DNA of 64,000 nt from an uncultured Olsenella sp. (GTDB taxonomy: Bacteria; Actinomycetota; Coriobacteriia; Coriobacteriales; Atopobiaceae): contig CAKUIF010000001.1 in NCBI GenBank assembly GCA_934660915.1, positions 248,001 to 312,000 of the forward strand. Direction: 5' to 3'. Positions 17,324 to 25,554 of the stretch are shown here, piece after piece. Position 1 is the first letter of the stretch; every line of letters begins with the position of its first letter. Both the position numbers and the translations under genes were made by a program. The notes beneath the pieces are model-generated. The model ran no database searches, was not told the DNA's origin, and was given only the letters and a program-made list of their open reading frames with translations.

Positions 17324-18139
17324 TTACCGGTCGAGGTGGTCCGTCTCGTGGGAGAAGTCAATCGGTCGGGGAAGCTCCTCGCCCTCCAAGGCGTGCGTAA
17401 AGCCCTGAAGCCACGTTGCCGTGCCCGCAAGCATCGCAGCCCCGAGCTCGGCGCTGGCCCCGCTCGGGTGGTCTTCATGCCCCTCGGCAACCCACCCGGA
17501 ACTCGCAAATCGAGAAAGCCTGCGCGGGAACTCGACCTCGGCGCCGCCAAAGCTCACGGTGTTCCAGCCGGTTGTTGGCATGTCCTCCCCGATATCGTGG
17601 AGCAGGTCCTCGTCCGTCACCTGCGACATGTCGACGGAAGCAGGGTCGATGGCCAGGTTGGCGCTCGTCTCCATGGCGCCGCCATGCCCGCCGCCCCATG
17701 CCGGGTCAAGCTGCGGAGCCACCTTCCACCAGTTGACAACGGCCGCGAGGCATCCGGCGTCGTTCAGATCCATCGACACCATCGAGAGCGACTTCACATT
17801 GCCGCCATGCCCGTTAAGGAAGACGAAGCGACGCGCGCCGTAGGCGAAGAGCTGCCGCGTGATGCTCGAAAGGACATCGTAGAGCCCCTGCACACCAAGG
17901 CTCACCGTGCCCGGATACCCAACGAGGTCGTCCGTCGCACCATAAGGAAGGGTCGGCGCAACTAGATATGTTCCGTCGCGCTGTTCCAGCAGCTCAAGGA
18001 TTCTGTCTGGAGCCATGGTATCGGTGCCCAGCGGATTGTGCCTGCCGTGGCACTCGGTCGAGCCGACCCCAATAATCACTAGGTCGTGCTTCTTAAAGTA
18101 ATCGCGGACCTGTGTCCAAGTACTTCTCGCCATGTACAT
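17324..18139 (-). CDS. Creatininase-family metal-dependent amidohydrolase, copy 2
   Basis: A 271-residue paralogue of the neighbours. Its metal-binding motifs are GSTECHGRHNPLGTD (Cys replaces the second Glu seen in copy 1), NGHGGN and GGHGGAMETSA. The invariant Glu, His and Asp ligands are kept. The chosen ATG at 18139 is spaced seven bases from AAGGAGG; a second ATG two codons on is less well placed. It is the first gene of a minus-strand unit (copy 2, copy 1, M42), divergent from the solute-binding protein gene at 18574. Confidence 0.85.
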   Translation of the reverse strand: MYMARSTWTQVRDYFKKHDLVIIGVGSTECHGRHNPLGTDTMAPDRILELLEQRDGTYLVAPTLPYGATDDLVGYPGTVSLGVQGLYDVLSSITRQLFAYGARRFVFLNGHGGNVKSLSMVSMDLNDAGCLAAVVNWWKVAPQLDPAWGGGHGGAMETSANLAIDPASVDMSQVTDEDLLHDIGEDMPTTGWNTVSFGGAEVEFPRRLSRFASSGWVAEGHEDHPSGASAELGAAMLAGTATWLQGFTHALEGEELPRPIDFSHETDHLDR

Positions 18140-18573
18140 ATGGCTTCCTCCTTACGACAAATCTTTATGTTAGCAGCATAGACTCGAGGGCGCCTAAAGA
18201 AACCGACTTCGGGTTCAGCGGCGCATCTATTAACCTAAACGCGACATTACGCGAAAAAGGCTGGAAGATAAACGCAACTTCATCTTGCGTGAGTGATACG
18301 CGAAGCCACTAAATACCTGCCCGCAAGCCCGGCGGTCCCCGGTTGGTTTAAGAGATATTGTTCGATTGGTACAGATTATTAATTGTGAAGGTCTTGTGGA
18401 GCCGGCAGTAAACGGTAGGTAGGTTGAGGTAGGCGTATCGATGTTGAAAGCGATTGCTTCAATTATGTTTCAGTATTCTGCTGCCCCTCCCCAATAGGAA
18501 GAGTATTAATCCCACGAAGCAGGCTCTTGCGCCGCGCACCGCCTGCAAGGCGACAAACATATAGGAGGAAGCC
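18140..18573. promoter_or_regulatory. Divergent intergenic region between creatininase copy 2 and the binding-protein gene
   Basis: This 434-nt gap has lower GC than its surroundings and no credible gene. It must carry both divergent promoters, though I could not pick a convincing -35/-10 pair. A 19-nt imperfect palindrome, TTGAAAGCGATTGCTTCAA at 18444-18462, resembles LacI/CcpA-type operators. No regulator gene is adjacent. Confidence 0.4.
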
Positions 18574-20220
18574 ATGGATCTCTCGATGAATCGTCGTACC
18601 TTCATCAAGGGCGGAGCCGCCGCGGTTGCGACAGCCAGCCTTGCCGCCTGCGGGCAGCGCTCGTCCGGCGACGGGAAGCCTTCCGGCGGTACCATCAACT
18701 ATGCAATCACGAACCCCACGTCGATCGACCCCTTTGACATTGAGGAGTTCAACGGCGCTGCCGTTGCTTCACAGCTCTTCGACCAGCTCACGATCTATGA
18801 CTATGACACGCAAGAGCTCAAGCCCTGCGTTGCCGAGTCGTGGGAGCCGTCCGATGAGGCAGCGACGTGGACGTTCCGCATCAAGAAGGGACTCAAGTTC
18901 CACGACGGCTCCGATGTGACGGCCAAGTCGTTCCAGTACGCTTGGAACCGACTTTGCGACCCCAAGACCACCGTGGCGCCTTCCGTGGTCTCGTATCACC
19001 TCGCAATGGTCAAGGGCTATGACGACGTGGTAAACGGAAAAGCCGAGGAGCTTGAGGGTATTTCTTGCCCCGACGATTACACCCTCAAGGTTGAACTTGA
19101 CGAGCCCTACGCCGACTTCCCCTTCGTCGTGTCCTGCACGCCCCTCTCGCCCATTCCCGACTGCGCCAAGGACAACTTCGACACGTACTCCAAGGCACCC
19201 GTGGGCAATGGCCCCCTTCAGATGGATGGCACCTGGAACGACGGCCAGTACATCAACATGACGCGCTATGAGGGCTATGTCGGCGACAGGACCGTCAAAT
19301 GCGACGCCGTCCGCTTCAACATCTACAAGGACACGACCACGGCATTTCGCGAGTTCGAGGCCGGCAACCTCGACATTTGCGATATCCCGACCGGGCGCGT
19401 CAAGGAGACGGTGGAAAAGTACGGCCAGTCGGACGACGGCTACACCACCTCCCCCGAAAAGCAGTCGATGGTCGGCGAAGTTCTGTACACGGAGTACCTC
19501 GCGTACAACGTCAACGACTCCGTCCTCTCCGACAAGAGGGTTCGCCAGGCAATGTCTCTTGCCATTAACCGCCAGAACCTCTGCGACACGCTGTACGAGG
19601 GCTTCGCTAAGCCCGCAGGCGACATCGTCCCGCCGGGAATCAAGGGCAACGACGAGACCACGTGGCAGTACTGCGGCTACGACGTCGACAAGGCCAACAA
19701 GCTTCTTGACGAGGCAGGTTATCCCGCAGGCTCCGACGGGATGCGCGGGATTGAGCTCACCATCATGGTGGCTTCCTCCAACAAGACGGACGAGTGCGAA
19801 ATCCTGCAGAGCGACTGGAAGGCGGTGGGCATCAACGTGACCATCGACCAGAAGGAATACGCGACGATGCTCGATGACTACATCGCCGGCAACTTCCAGC
19901 TTGGCTTCCGCGGCTGGACCGCAGACTACCCCATCATGGACAACTTCCTGCAGCCCCTCATGTACACCGGCGTGGGCGACAACGTCTCGCACTACTCCAA
20001 CGCAGAATTCGACGCTAAGCTGGACGAGGCGAGAAGGACCGTCGACGAGGACGAGCGCATCCAGCTTATGCACGAGGCGGACGCGGTTGCTGCCGAGGAT
20101 ATGCCCATCATCCCCATGCTGCACAAGACGCTGAACAAGGTGACCTCAAACAAGTTCACCAACATCAAGGTTAACGCCGCACGCATACCTGAGCTGCAAA
20201 ACGCAACGCCTGCGAAGTAG
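18574..20220 (+). CDS. Orphan oligopeptide-binding Tat lipoprotein (SBP family 5)
   Basis: Extracellular solute-binding protein of 548 residues. The signal carries a twin-arginine motif (NRRTFIKGG) and lipobox SLAACG. It aligns end to end with OppA at 8016-9668 (shared features include GYDD/GYDE, the PVGNGP/PIGNGP segment, LAINRQN and DTLYEG). No permease or ATPase gene is nearby, so it probably delivers its ligand to OppBCDF or to a transporter elsewhere. The ribosome site is AGGAGG. Its neighbours are three creatininase-family hydrolases and an M42 peptidase, which suggests a dedicated ligand that those enzymes break down. Confidence 0.9.
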   Translation: MDLSMNRRTFIKGGAAAVATASLAACGQRSSGDGKPSGGTINYAITNPTSIDPFDIEEFNGAAVASQLFDQLTIYDYDTQELKPCVAESWEPSDEAATWTFRIKKGLKFHDGSDVTAKSFQYAWNRLCDPKTTVAPSVVSYHLAMVKGYDDVVNGKAEELEGISCPDDYTLKVELDEPYADFPFVVSCTPLSPIPDCAKDNFDTYSKAPVGNGPLQMDGTWNDGQYINMTRYEGYVGDRTVKCDAVRFNIYKDTTTAFREFEAGNLDICDIPTGRVKETVEKYGQSDDGYTTSPEKQSMVGEVLYTEYLAYNVNDSVLSDKRVRQAMSLAINRQNLCDTLYEGFAKPAGDIVPPGIKGNDETTWQYCGYDVDKANKLLDEAGYPAGSDGMRGIELTIMVASSNKTDECEILQSDWKAVGINVTIDQKEYATMLDDYIAGNFQLGFRGWTADYPIMDNFLQPLMYTGVGDNVSHYSNAEFDAKLDEARRTVDEDERIQLMHEADAVAAEDMPIIPMLHKTLNKVTSNKFTNIKVNAARIPELQNATPAK

Positions 20221-20244
20221 CTCTGAAGCCCCAATAGTACGCAG

Positions 20245-20275
20245 CAGGGCCCGTCGGCAATGTCGACGGGCCCTG
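20245..20275 (+). terminator. Terminator after the orphan binding-protein gene
   Basis: A perfect 12-bp stem CAGGGCCCGTCG with a 7-nt loop, 24 nt after the stop codon, followed by TGTTGTTATAA. It may also serve the convergent creatininase gene at 20359. Confidence 0.75.
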
Positions 20276-20358
20276 TGTTGTTATAAAAGTAAGCAGCGAA
20301 GGATCGGACGTCCCAGCGAGAATTCGGCAACCAAAAGGATGGGTCTCGTCCTTCTTGC

Positions 20359-21138
20359 CTAGCGATCCACCCGGCTAGGAAGCGGGGACTGAGCAAAATC
20401 GTCTACAAACTTAACCGCCCAGTCCGCGAAGGCGGTGAGCATCTGCTCTCCCCACTCGGCAGATGCCTGCCTGGGATCGTCCTTCCCAATCCATCCATTC
20501 GTGGCGTACCTGCGGGCACGGCGAATGAGCGACGGGTGAACCCCCTCGAACTCCACAACGTCAAACCCCTGCGTCTTGATGTTGCTTCCGCCGTCATCCA
20601 CAAGATCCATGTCTCCAAGAGCCGCCATATCCACGGAGTCCGGGTCTATCCAGAGATCTGCCGAGGTCTCCTGCGCGCCGCCGTGGCCGCCGCCCCATGC
20701 GGGGTTAAGCTCGCCCGCCAGCTTCCACCAGTTAAGAAGCGCCACTTGGCAGCCGCGGTCATTGAGCTCATAGCCGGTCATAGTGAGGGCGCGGGTGTTG
20801 CCGCCATGGCCGTTGACGAAGCAGAAGTGACGGGCACCGTAATGGTAGAGCTGCCCACAGATACGCGAAGCAACCTGGTAAAGAAGGTCGTCCCCAAGGG
20901 ACAACGTTCCGGGATAATCGACGAAGTGGTCGGCAGACCCAAGTCGAAGCGTCGGTCCATAGAGCGCTTCAGGCCGGCGCTCATCCATAAGGTCTATTAT
21001 CCGCTGGGGCGCCATCCAATCGGTGCCCAGGGGATTATGCCGTCCATGGTTCTCCGTACTGCCGAACCCAAGAACAACCAGGTCGTTGTTTGCGAAGTAG
21101 GCCTCAACGGCAGGCCATGTAGATCTCTCGAGAAGCAA
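20359..21138 (-). CDS. Creatininase-family metal-dependent amidohydrolase, copy 3
   Basis: A third paralogue, 259 residues from the chosen TTG start at 21138. Metal motifs are GSTENHGRHNPLGTD, NGHGGN and GGHGGAQETSA, all ligands kept. The start was chosen because the protein then begins LLLERSTWP, in register with the first residues of copies 1 and 2, with AAAGG nine bases upstream. An earlier start near 21252 would add a hydrophobic leader, but it has no homologous counterpart. The gene converges on the orphan binding-protein gene. It probably has its own promoter in the 228-nt gap after whiA. Confidence 0.82.
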   Translation of the reverse strand: MLLERSTWPAVEAYFANNDLVVLGFGSTENHGRHNPLGTDWMAPQRIIDLMDERRPEALYGPTLRLGSADHFVDYPGTLSLGDDLLYQVASRICGQLYHYGARHFCFVNGHGGNTRALTMTGYELNDRGCQVALLNWWKLAGELNPAWGGGHGGAQETSADLWIDPDSVDMAALGDMDLVDDGGSNIKTQGFDVVEFEGVHPSLIRRARRYATNGWIGKDDPRQASAEWGEQMLTAFADWAVKFVDDFAQSPLPSRVDR

Positions 21139-21366
21139 TTTTCGCCACCTTTCCGGGTAGAGCCAAGGCCCTCCCCATGAACGGTCCCCGGCACGGCAAT
21201 CCATACCAGAACCAACTAAGACGAGCACAAAAAGAAGCAGGAACAAGTCCATATTCTACGCCGCCGCATTCCTCACCATGGCTGCGAAGTGACGGCCTTA
21301 GAGCCCCCGGGGGGCTTCTTTCCAACACCTGCGCGCCGAGGTTTGGGCCCCTTTGGCGATTATTAG

Positions 21367-22308
21367 TTACTCGGTTTGCGTTTTTGCCTCGTCCACAAGC
21401 TGCTGCAGGCGAAGAACCCGGTGGTACATCGCCGACTTGGACGCGGGCGGGTCCATCTCCTGCCCGAGGGCGGCGAGGCTGAGCTCGGGGTTTGCCCGGC
21501 GCGCCTCACAGAAGGCGCGCAGCGCCGGCGGCAGCGAGCGCATGCCGATGAGCCGCTCGGCCTCGTCGATGAGCATCAGCTGGTCGGCTGCGGCGCCCGT
21601 GGACCGGGCCTGGTTGGCCATCTCGGCGTTGACGCGGCGGTTGACGTCGTTTTTGACGGACTTCTTTGCGCGGGCAATCTCGACCACGCGGGCCACGCGC
21701 TCGGCGCCCATGCCCCGCAGCAGCGCCGTTATGTCCTCGTAGCTCTTGAGGTAGATGGCGTAGGCCCCGCGCCGGTGGTTGAGGCGGGCACCTGCCCCGA
21801 AGGAGCTGATGAGGGCGACGAGCTCGCGGGCGAACTCCTCCCCCGTCACGGCAATCTCGAGGTGGAACTCGCCGCGGGGGTCCGCGATGAAGCCGCCCGC
21901 CATGAAGGCGCCGCGAACGAAGGCCGAGATGGCGGAGCGGGTGCGCAGGAGGTTCCTGGGCACCCCGGGAGCAAGGCCATGACCCGGCACGAGGATGCCG
22001 AGCTCCACGAGGGCGTCGGCGAGCTCGGGCTGCTCGGGGATCTCGATGAGGTAGTTGCGCGTCTTGTGCAGGACGCTGCGGCGCACGGTGAGCGAGGTCT
22101 CGAGGTCGAAGAGCTTGTGCGTCAGCTTGATGGCGGTCCGGGCGACGGCGCCGGTCTCGGTCGCGATTCGGATCGAGTAGCGGCCCGGACCCCTGAAGGA
22201 GAGCGTGCCGCACACGCGCATGATAGCCGAGAGCTGCGCGTACTGCGCGGCCTGCGTCGGGCCGTCCACGCGGGCGAGCTCGTCTTTGACCTCGGCGGTA
22301 AACGACAT
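21367..22308 (-). CDS. whiA: DNA-binding protein WhiA
   Basis: Conserved Gram-positive DNA-binding protein linked to cell division, and to sporulation in streptomycetes. The 313 residues start MSFTAEVKDELARV. They include the degenerate LAGLIDADG-like domain (AFVRGAFMAGGFIADP) and end in a helix-turn-helix (LSLAALGQEMDPPASKSAMYHRV). It begins two nucleotides after the rapZ stop, so the pair is an operon. The yvcK gene, usually between these two, is absent here. Confidence 0.95.
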   Translation of the reverse strand: MSFTAEVKDELARVDGPTQAAQYAQLSAIMRVCGTLSFRGPGRYSIRIATETGAVARTAIKLTHKLFDLETSLTVRRSVLHKTRNYLIEIPEQPELADALVELGILVPGHGLAPGVPRNLLRTRSAISAFVRGAFMAGGFIADPRGEFHLEIAVTGEEFARELVALISSFGAGARLNHRRGAYAIYLKSYEDITALLRGMGAERVARVVEIARAKKSVKNDVNRRVNAEMANQARSTGAAADQLMLIDEAERLIGMRSLPPALRAFCEARRANPELSLAALGQEMDPPASKSAMYHRVLRLQQLVDEAKTQTE

Positions 22309-22310
22309 GA

Positions 22311-23237
22311 TTAGCTGTTCCTCACGTTGGCGAGCGCGAGGTCGCGGTGCGAGAGGCTCACGTGGTAGCCCCCGCGCTGCAGGTAGTCGGCCGTGGCGTT
22401 TGCGATGGCGACGCTGCGGTGCTGGCCGCCCGTGCAGCCGACGGCGATGGACAGGTGGCTTTTGCCCTCGGCCACGTAGCCGGGCATGGCGACGTCGAGA
22501 AGGTTCTCCCAGGCGGAAAGGAACTTCTGCGTGACGTCGTTCTCGATCACGAAATCGCGCACGAGGGGGTCGTTGCCCGTCATGGTTCGCATCTGCGGGT
22601 CGTAGAAGGGATTCGGCAAGAAGCGCACGTCGATCATGAGGTCGGCCTCCACGGGCATGCCGTGCTTGAAGCCGAACGAGAAGACGGCGACCTCCAGGAG
22701 CTGCTGGTCGGTGAGCTCGGAGAAGGCCCGGCGAAGGCGCGCCCGGAGCTCCTTGGTGGGCAGCGCGGAGGTGTCGATGACGAGATCGGACGAGTCGCGC
22801 ACGGCGCGCAGCTGGCGGCGCTCGCGCGAGATGGCCGAGACGAGCGGCTCGCCGGGCTTGGCCAGCGGGTGACGGCGGCGGTTCTCATCGTAGCGGCGGA
22901 TGAGAACCTTGTCGGAGGTGTCGAGAAAGACGACCTGGCAGCTGATCTCGTGGTCGCGCAGCTGCTCCAGGGAATCCGTGATCTCGTCGAAGAGGCCTTG
23001 GCTCCTGAGGTCGCAGGTCACGGCAAGGTGACGCCCCACGCCGGAGTTGATGCCCACGAGCTCGGCGAGCTGGAGCAGAAGGCGCGGGGGCAGGTTGTCG
23101 ATGCAGAAGTACCCCATGTCCTCGAACACATGGAGCGCCTGCGTGCGCCCCGAGCCCGACATGCCGGTGATGACCACGACGTCGGGCACACGGTTGCGGC
23201 TCTCGGCCGCGCGCATCTGTTGGCTGGTGATGGGCAT
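22311..23237 (-). CDS. rapZ: RNase adapter RapZ (nucleotide-binding protein)
   Basis: P-loop protein of 308 residues. The N-terminus has Walker A GMSGSGRTQAL (with Arg in the usual Lys position of GxxGxGK) and CIDNLPP. The C-terminal domain has the family hallmark GCTGGQHRSV. In Escherichia coli RapZ guides RNase E to the glmZ small RNA and senses glucosamine 6-phosphate; in Gram-positive bacteria the role is less clear. The start is ATG at 23237 with AAGGA three bases before it; a longer open frame upstream has no support. Palindromic repeat family B lies upstream. Confidence 0.93.
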   Translation of the reverse strand: MPITSQQMRAAESRNRVPDVVVITGMSGSGRTQALHVFEDMGYFCIDNLPPRLLLQLAELVGINSGVGRHLAVTCDLRSQGLFDEITDSLEQLRDHEISCQVVFLDTSDKVLIRRYDENRRRHPLAKPGEPLVSAISRERRQLRAVRDSSDLVIDTSALPTKELRARLRRAFSELTDQQLLEVAVFSFGFKHGMPVEADLMIDVRFLPNPFYDPQMRTMTGNDPLVRDFVIENDVTQKFLSAWENLLDVAMPGYVAEGKSHLSIAVGCTGGQHRSVAIANATADYLQRGGYHVSLSHRDLALANVRNS

Positions 23238-23306
23238 GGGTCCTTCTTTCCCGCTCTTCTTTCTACTCGAGTATAGCTGCCCCGCGCACCTCGGTCCCAC
23301 CTGCTA

Positions 23307-23408
23307 TTTCAGCCTGTCTGATTTGGCAGTCCAAAACAGCATGCTGAAATGGACTGCCAAATCAGACAGGCTGAAAACGCTGCCAAATCAGACAGGCTGA
23401 TTTGGCAG
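23307..23408. repeat. Palindromic repeat family B, copy 1
   Basis: Perfect 26-bp arms (23307-23332 with 23351-23376) enclose an 18-nt centre that contains the palindrome CAGCATGCTG. A further direct copy of the arm core follows at 23380-23400 and pairs with TGATTTGGCAG at 23398-23408. The core is nearly identical to 62851-62928. It lies between the rapZ start and the fruA stop. No transposase or coding sequence is present. Confidence 0.9.
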
Positions 23409-23414
23409 GCAGAA

Positions 23415-23451
23415 GGCCGCCCGCGTGCCTGGAGGTGACACGCGGGCGGCC
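23415..23451 (-). terminator. Terminator after fruA
   Basis: A perfect 13-bp GC stem (GGCCGCCCGCGTG and complement) with an 11-nt loop, followed by TTCT on the minus strand, 55 nt after the fruA stop. Confidence 0.7.
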
Positions 23452-23506
23452 TCTTTGGATCTCAACGTGCGCTGTCGCGACGCAGGTTGACGTGCATTTC
23501 CGGAAG

Positions 23507-25471
23507 CTAGTCCTCCTTGAGGGGCTTCTTCCAGAAGGAGAGGATCAGGCAGCCGACGACGGCGCCGACGAGGCAGGCGACGAGCCACATGACCGGGTTG
23601 CCGATGACGGCGAAGACCCAAGCGCCGCCGTGAGGCGCGGGGCTCGTGCAGCCGAAGGCGGCGGAGAGGCCGCCCGCGATGGCGGAGCCGATGATGCAGC
23701 TGGGAAGGACGTGGCCGGGGTCGGCGGCGGCGAAGGGGATGGCGCCCTCGGAGATGAAGGACAGGCCCATGATGTAGTTGACCAGGCCGGCGTTGCGGTC
23801 AGCCTTGCTCCAGCGATCCTTGAAGAAGGTCGTGGACAGGGCGATCACCAGCGGCGGGACCATGCCGCCGACCATGACGGAGGCCATGATGATCTGGCCG
23901 GTGGTGCCGAGGCCGGAGGAGGGGTCGAGGGCGGCGGTGCCAAAGACGTAGGCAGCCTTGTTGAAGGGGCCGCCCATGTCGACGGACATCATGCCGCCGA
24001 GGACGAGGCCGAGGACCACGATGTTGCTCGTGCCGAGGCCGGCGAGGAAGCCGTTGAGCGCGGTGTTGATGGCGGCGAAGACCGGGTTGAGCGCGAGCAT
24101 CACCACACCGATGGCAAGGGTGCCGAGCACAGGGTAGATGAGCATCGGCTTGATGCCCTCGAGGGAGTTCGGGAGCTTATCGCAGAGCTTCTCGATGCCA
24201 AGGGTCAGGTAGCCTGCGGCGAAGCCGGCGAAGAGCGCGGCGATGAAGCCGCCGGAGACGAGCGTGGTGGCGTCAAGGCTGGACAGATAGGCGAAGTCGT
24301 AGCCCGCCTTGGCAAAGAGGCCGCCGACGAAGCCGGGGGCAAGGCCCGGACGGTCCGCGATGGAGCTCGCGATGTAGCCCGCGAGGATCGGGAGCATAAG
24401 GCCAAAGGCTTCGCCGCCGATGGTCTTGAAGAGGGCCGCAGCGGGGATCGAGGAACCGTAGGCGGAGGTGCCGAGGCCGGGCTGGTCGACGAGGAACGCG
24501 ATGGCGGTGAGGATGCCGCCGCCGATCACGAACGGCAGCATGTGGCTGACGCCGTTCATGAGGTGCTTATAGATCTTGTGCCAGGTGGACTCGTCCTCGA
24601 CGGCAGCCGCGCTCGCGGAGGCGCCGCCGGCGTTATGGTGGACGGGGGCCTCGCCGTTGAGCACGATGTTGATGAGCTTCTCGGGGTCGTTGATGCCCGC
24701 GGAGACGTTCGTGGAGTAGACCGGCTTGCCGTCGAAGCGCGCGAGGTCGACGTTCTTGTCCGCGGCGATCACGATGCCCTTGCAGTGGGCGATCTCGTCG
24801 GCGGTGAGGATGTTCTTGGCGCCCGCAGAGCCCTGGGTCTCGGCCTTGAGCTTGATGCCCATCTCGGCGGCCCTCTTCTCGAGGTTCTCGGCGGCCATGT
24901 AGGTGTGGGCGATGCCGGTCGGGCAGGCGGTGATGGCCAGGACCTCGGGCCACTCGGAGTCGGAGGCCTTCGGGGCAGCGGCGGCCTCGGCCTTCTTTGC
25001 CTCGGCCTCGTCGCGGTCGGCCTCGGCGGCGTCGATGGCGGCAAGGAACTCCTCGGGGGTCTTCGCGGCGCGCAGCTCGGCGGCGAAGTCCTCGTGCATC
25101 AGGAGCGCCGAGAGCTTGGCGAGCATCTCGAGGTGGACGTTGTTCTCGCCCTCGGGGGCGGCGATGGCAAAGATGAGGTCGCAGGGAGCGTCGTCGGGGG
25201 CGTTCCAGTCCACACCGCCGGGGACGGTCATGGCGGCGAGTCCGGCCTTGGCCACCGCGGCGACCTTGGCGTGCGGGATGGCGATGCCGTCGCCCACGGC
25301 AGTGGAGAACTCCGCCTCGCGGGCAAGGACACCGGCCTTGTAGCCGTCGGCGTCGGAGACGTTTCCGGCCGCGACCTGCAGGGCCACGAGCTGGTCGATG
25401 GCGTCGGCCTGGCTTGCGGCGGCCGCGCCGACCTTCACGCTCTGGGCGTTCAGAAGGTCAGTGATCTTCAT
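23507..25471 (-). CDS. fruA: PTS fructose transporter, fused EIIABC
   Basis: Takes up and phosphorylates fructose to fructose 1-phosphate. The 654 residues hold three domains: EIIA (about 1-150) with the phospho-histidine in GIAIPHAK (His67), EIIB (about 178-280) with the phospho-cysteine in ITACPTGIAHT (Cys183), and the membrane EIIC from about 310 on. An Ala/Glu/Lys-rich linker joins EIIA to EIIB. The start ATG at 25471 has AAGGAAAGGAG upstream. It follows fruK by 83 nt, a gap that holds a copy of repeat family A. Confidence 0.95.
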   Translation of the reverse strand: MKITDLLNAQSVKVGAAAASQADAIDQLVALQVAAGNVSDADGYKAGVLAREAEFSTAVGDGIAIPHAKVAAVAKAGLAAMTVPGGVDWNAPDDAPCDLIFAIAAPEGENNVHLEMLAKLSALLMHEDFAAELRAAKTPEEFLAAIDAAEADRDEAEAKKAEAAAAPKASDSEWPEVLAITACPTGIAHTYMAAENLEKRAAEMGIKLKAETQGSAGAKNILTADEIAHCKGIVIAADKNVDLARFDGKPVYSTNVSAGINDPEKLINIVLNGEAPVHHNAGGASASAAAVEDESTWHKIYKHLMNGVSHMLPFVIGGGILTAIAFLVDQPGLGTSAYGSSIPAAALFKTIGGEAFGLMLPILAGYIASSIADRPGLAPGFVGGLFAKAGYDFAYLSSLDATTLVSGGFIAALFAGFAAGYLTLGIEKLCDKLPNSLEGIKPMLIYPVLGTLAIGVVMLALNPVFAAINTALNGFLAGLGTSNIVVLGLVLGGMMSVDMGGPFNKAAYVFGTAALDPSSGLGTTGQIIMASVMVGGMVPPLVIALSTTFFKDRWSKADRNAGLVNYIMGLSFISEGAIPFAAADPGHVLPSCIIGSAIAGGLSAAFGCTSPAPHGGAWVFAVIGNPVMWLVACLVGAVVGCLILSFWKKPLKED

Positions 25472-25510
25472 ACGAGCTCCTTTCCTTGGAACTGCTTGAA
25501 CACACGGTTT

Positions 25511-25550
25511 CGGGACAAATTGGGACAAAATCCCCCGTCCCTTTTGTCCC
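25511..25550. repeat. Palindromic repeat family A, partial copy between fruK and fruA
   Basis: It carries one full arm of family A (25520-25551, matching the right arms at 49124-49157 and 52733-52768). In place of the other arm is only a short GGGACAAA. A local hairpin of GGGACAAA with TTTGTCCC is still possible. It ends 4 nt before the fruK stop codon as read on the plus strand. Confidence 0.85.
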
Positions 25551-25554
25551 ACCC

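Noticed and set aside
18112..18312. Small plus-strand open frame of 66 codons in the gap before the orphan binding-protein gene
   Set aside because: It overlaps the 5' end of creatininase copy 2, has no ribosome site, and its translation has no protein-like features.
21139..21252. Longer form of the third creatininase with a hydrophobic leader that looks like a signal peptide
   Set aside because: The two paralogues begin exactly where the TTG start at 21138 begins, and that TTG has a ribosome site. The upstream hydrophobic stretch is not shared.
23307..23408. Repeated segments as a short CRISPR array
   Set aside because: There are only two or three units, they are inverted rather than uniformly direct, no unique spacers of constant length occur, and no cas gene is nearby.
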